Assembly (NCBI GenBank): GCA_024638385.1
Contig: JAHEKJ010000004.1
Coordinates: 34,966-72,847, forward strand
Length of the DNA: 37,882 nucleotides
Direction: 5' to 3'
Source of the DNA: Gammaproteobacteria bacterium
GTDB lineage: Bacteria > Pseudomonadota > Gammaproteobacteria > GCA-001735895
A program made the translations under genes and the position numbers. The first letter of the stretch is position 1. Each line of letters opens with the position of its first letter. Below the pieces are notes generated by a model. It ran no database searches and was not told where the DNA came from. It saw only the letters and a program-made list of their open reading frames with translations. Positions 36,728 to 37,882 of the stretch are shown in pieces.

Positions 36728-37882
36728 GCCGACTCCCGGGCATTCGGCGTGAATGCGAGCAGGGCGTCGAGTTCGCCAAGTTCGGTCGCGGAATGACGTT
36801 CGAAGTGCACGCCGTAGCGATTGCCGTGAGCGGGACGCATGCCGCGCAGAAACAGGTAGTAGCAGCCACCGAAGTGGCGATCGTAGTGATAATCGGCAAG
36901 CCGCCGACCGAGATAGCGGTGCAGTGCCAGCGCGTAGAGCATCGCCTGCAAATCGTAGCGGCGCTCGCGCATCGCCGTCGCCAGCTGCTCGGGGGCGAAG
37001 TCGTCGAGCCGGTGGCCGAGCAGGTTACTCTTGTAATCGGCGAGGTAGTAACGGCCCTCGAATTCGAAGACGAGGTCGATCACGCCGGTAATCAGGCCGC
37101 CGAAATTATTGCTGTCGAGCGCCAGCAGCGGCTCCGGCGAGCGCGCCTGGCAGTAATCGTCGACCGCGCCGACATCGAAGCTATCGAGCGCGAAATCGAA
37201 GGCCAGCTCGTTGAGGCGTTGCCGGTTTTGCAACCGTTCGAGACGCAGCGAATCGCCGTCGAGCGGGGTGTGCAGGATATCATCGAGCCAGGCGCGCAGG
37301 GTCTGTTCGGCCTGCGCGCCGGAGATGCCGGAGCCGGGCAGGAATCGGGGGAACAACTCGGCGCACTGGGCGTCCAGGTCGGCGGTGAAATCGAGATGTT
37401 CGAGCAGCGCGTGCAGCGCGACGCCGACCTGGCTGCCGGCGGCGAACTCGAGCACCGGGTCGGCGGCGACTGCCGCGGCGGCGGGCGACGCCGGCTGGTG
37501 GATGCCGCGGGTCAACGCGGTAAAGCTGCCGATGCGCCAGTAGCCGAGCCGTTCGCGCGCGAGCATCGCGAGTTCGAGGCCGGGGCGGTCATCATCGCCG
37601 GTATTTGCGGTGCGCGCCGCCGCCGAGGGCGCGGCCGGCAGCATGCAACGCTCGATACTGCCGTCGCCGGCCGCGACCAGCGCGTCGAGATCCGACTCGA
37701 GATCGAAATTCTCGCCGAAGCCGTCGAACGGCGCGTGCTCGAGATCTTCCGGCGACCGCGTCGAGTGCAGCAGGTAGGCGAGCGCGGTTTGCCGGGCGTG
37801 ACCATCGGAGCGAGAAGCGCCGGCGTTGCCCCAGGCGAGGTAGACCCGCGCGCGCGCGCGCGTCAACGCGACGTAGAGCAGC
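36724..37882 (-). CDS. recB: exodeoxyribonuclease V beta subunit RecB, 3' part, runs off the right edge
   Basis: The C-terminal 386 residues of RecB, open to the window edge. At the edge is helicase motif VI L-L-Y-V-A-L-T-R-A-R. The nuclease domain has V-G-V-A-L-H-A-L-L-E-H, G-V-I-D-L-V-F-E (catalytic Asp) and Y-L-A-D-Y-K-S-N (catalytic D-x-K), so both nuclease and helicase appear intact as far as visible. The 5' part, about two thirds of the protein, lies outside. It precedes recD in one unit. Confidence 0.96.
   Translation of the reverse strand, partial: LLYVALTRARARVYLAWGNAGASRSDGHARQTALAYLLHSTRSPEDLEHAPFDGFGENFDLESDLDALVAAGDGSIERCMLPAAPSAAARTANTGDDDRPGLELAMLARERLGYWRIGSFTALTRGIHQPASPAAAAVAADPVLEFAAGSQVGVALHALLEHLDFTADLDAQCAELFPRFLPGSGISGAQAEQTLRAWLDDILHTPLDGDSLRLERLQNRQRLNELAFDFALDSFDVGAVDDYCQARSPEPLLALDSNNFGGLITGVIDLVFEFEGRYYLADYKSNLLGHRLDDFAPEQLATAMRERRYDLQAMLYALALHRYLGRRLADYHYDRHFGGCYYLFLRGMRPAHGNRYGVHFERHSATELGELDALLAFTPNARESA

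Overview
The window is chromosomal DNA from a GC-rich gammaproteobacterium and covers the neighbourhood of the replication origin. The core order dnaA-dnaN-recF-gyrB on the minus strand, facing rpmH-rnpA-yidD-yidC-mnmE on the plus strand, is the classic origin block of Gammaproteobacteria. The block thrB / polA / small RNA / engB / cytochrome c4 / dsbA resembles the polA neighbourhood of Pseudomonas. I cannot name the genus; no rRNA, tRNA, prophage, insertion sequence or CRISPR array is visible.

Layout. (1) 1-264: repeat-rich intergenic DNA. (2) 265-5422, minus strand: a vitamin B1 uptake and salvage operon thiB-thiP-thiQ-thiamine kinase-like-EamA permease, headed by a sigma70-type promoter and a TPP riboswitch whose ribosome-binding-site switching helices can be read in the sequence. 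(3) 5439-9654: small housekeeping genes: a GNAT acetyltransferase, a YlqF/RbgA-type GTPase, an SRPBCC protein, a YbcJ-like S4 RNA-binding protein, the tRNA hydroxylase TrhO, a DUF2835 protein and an Asp/Glu racemase. (4) 9651-16409, minus strand: a small 2Fe-2S ferredoxin, an orphan ParA-type ATPase, ubiD, an SH3/coiled-coil membrane protein, oligopeptidase A, a GIDE-domain membrane protein carrying an EF-hand, and lemA. (5) 16489-22646: gyrB, recF, dnaN and dnaA, with DnaA boxes on both sides of dnaA. (6) 22977-26725: rpmH, rnpA, yidD, yidC and mnmE, very tightly packed. (7) 26731-30500: homoserine kinase, convergent to mnmE and divergent from polA. (8) 30501-31131: a gene-free stretch with a strongly structured candidate small RNA (the Spot 42/ErsA position) and dispersed repeats. 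(9) 31132-37882: engB, cytochrome c4, dsbA, an HsbR-like response regulator/phosphatase/kinase, recD and the 3' part of recB, which runs off the right edge.

Most genes are conserved housekeeping functions: replication initiation and repair, ribosome and membrane-protein biogenesis, tRNA modification, ubiquinone synthesis, thiamine supply, and c-type cytochrome and disulfide chemistry. The observations most worth following are the readable TPP switch and its unusual downstream cargo, the small RNA after polA, the EF-hand/GIDE protein paired with LemA, the ferredoxin that looks like a detached reductase domain and lacks a normal start codon, and two related composite repeat clusters near the two ends of the window.
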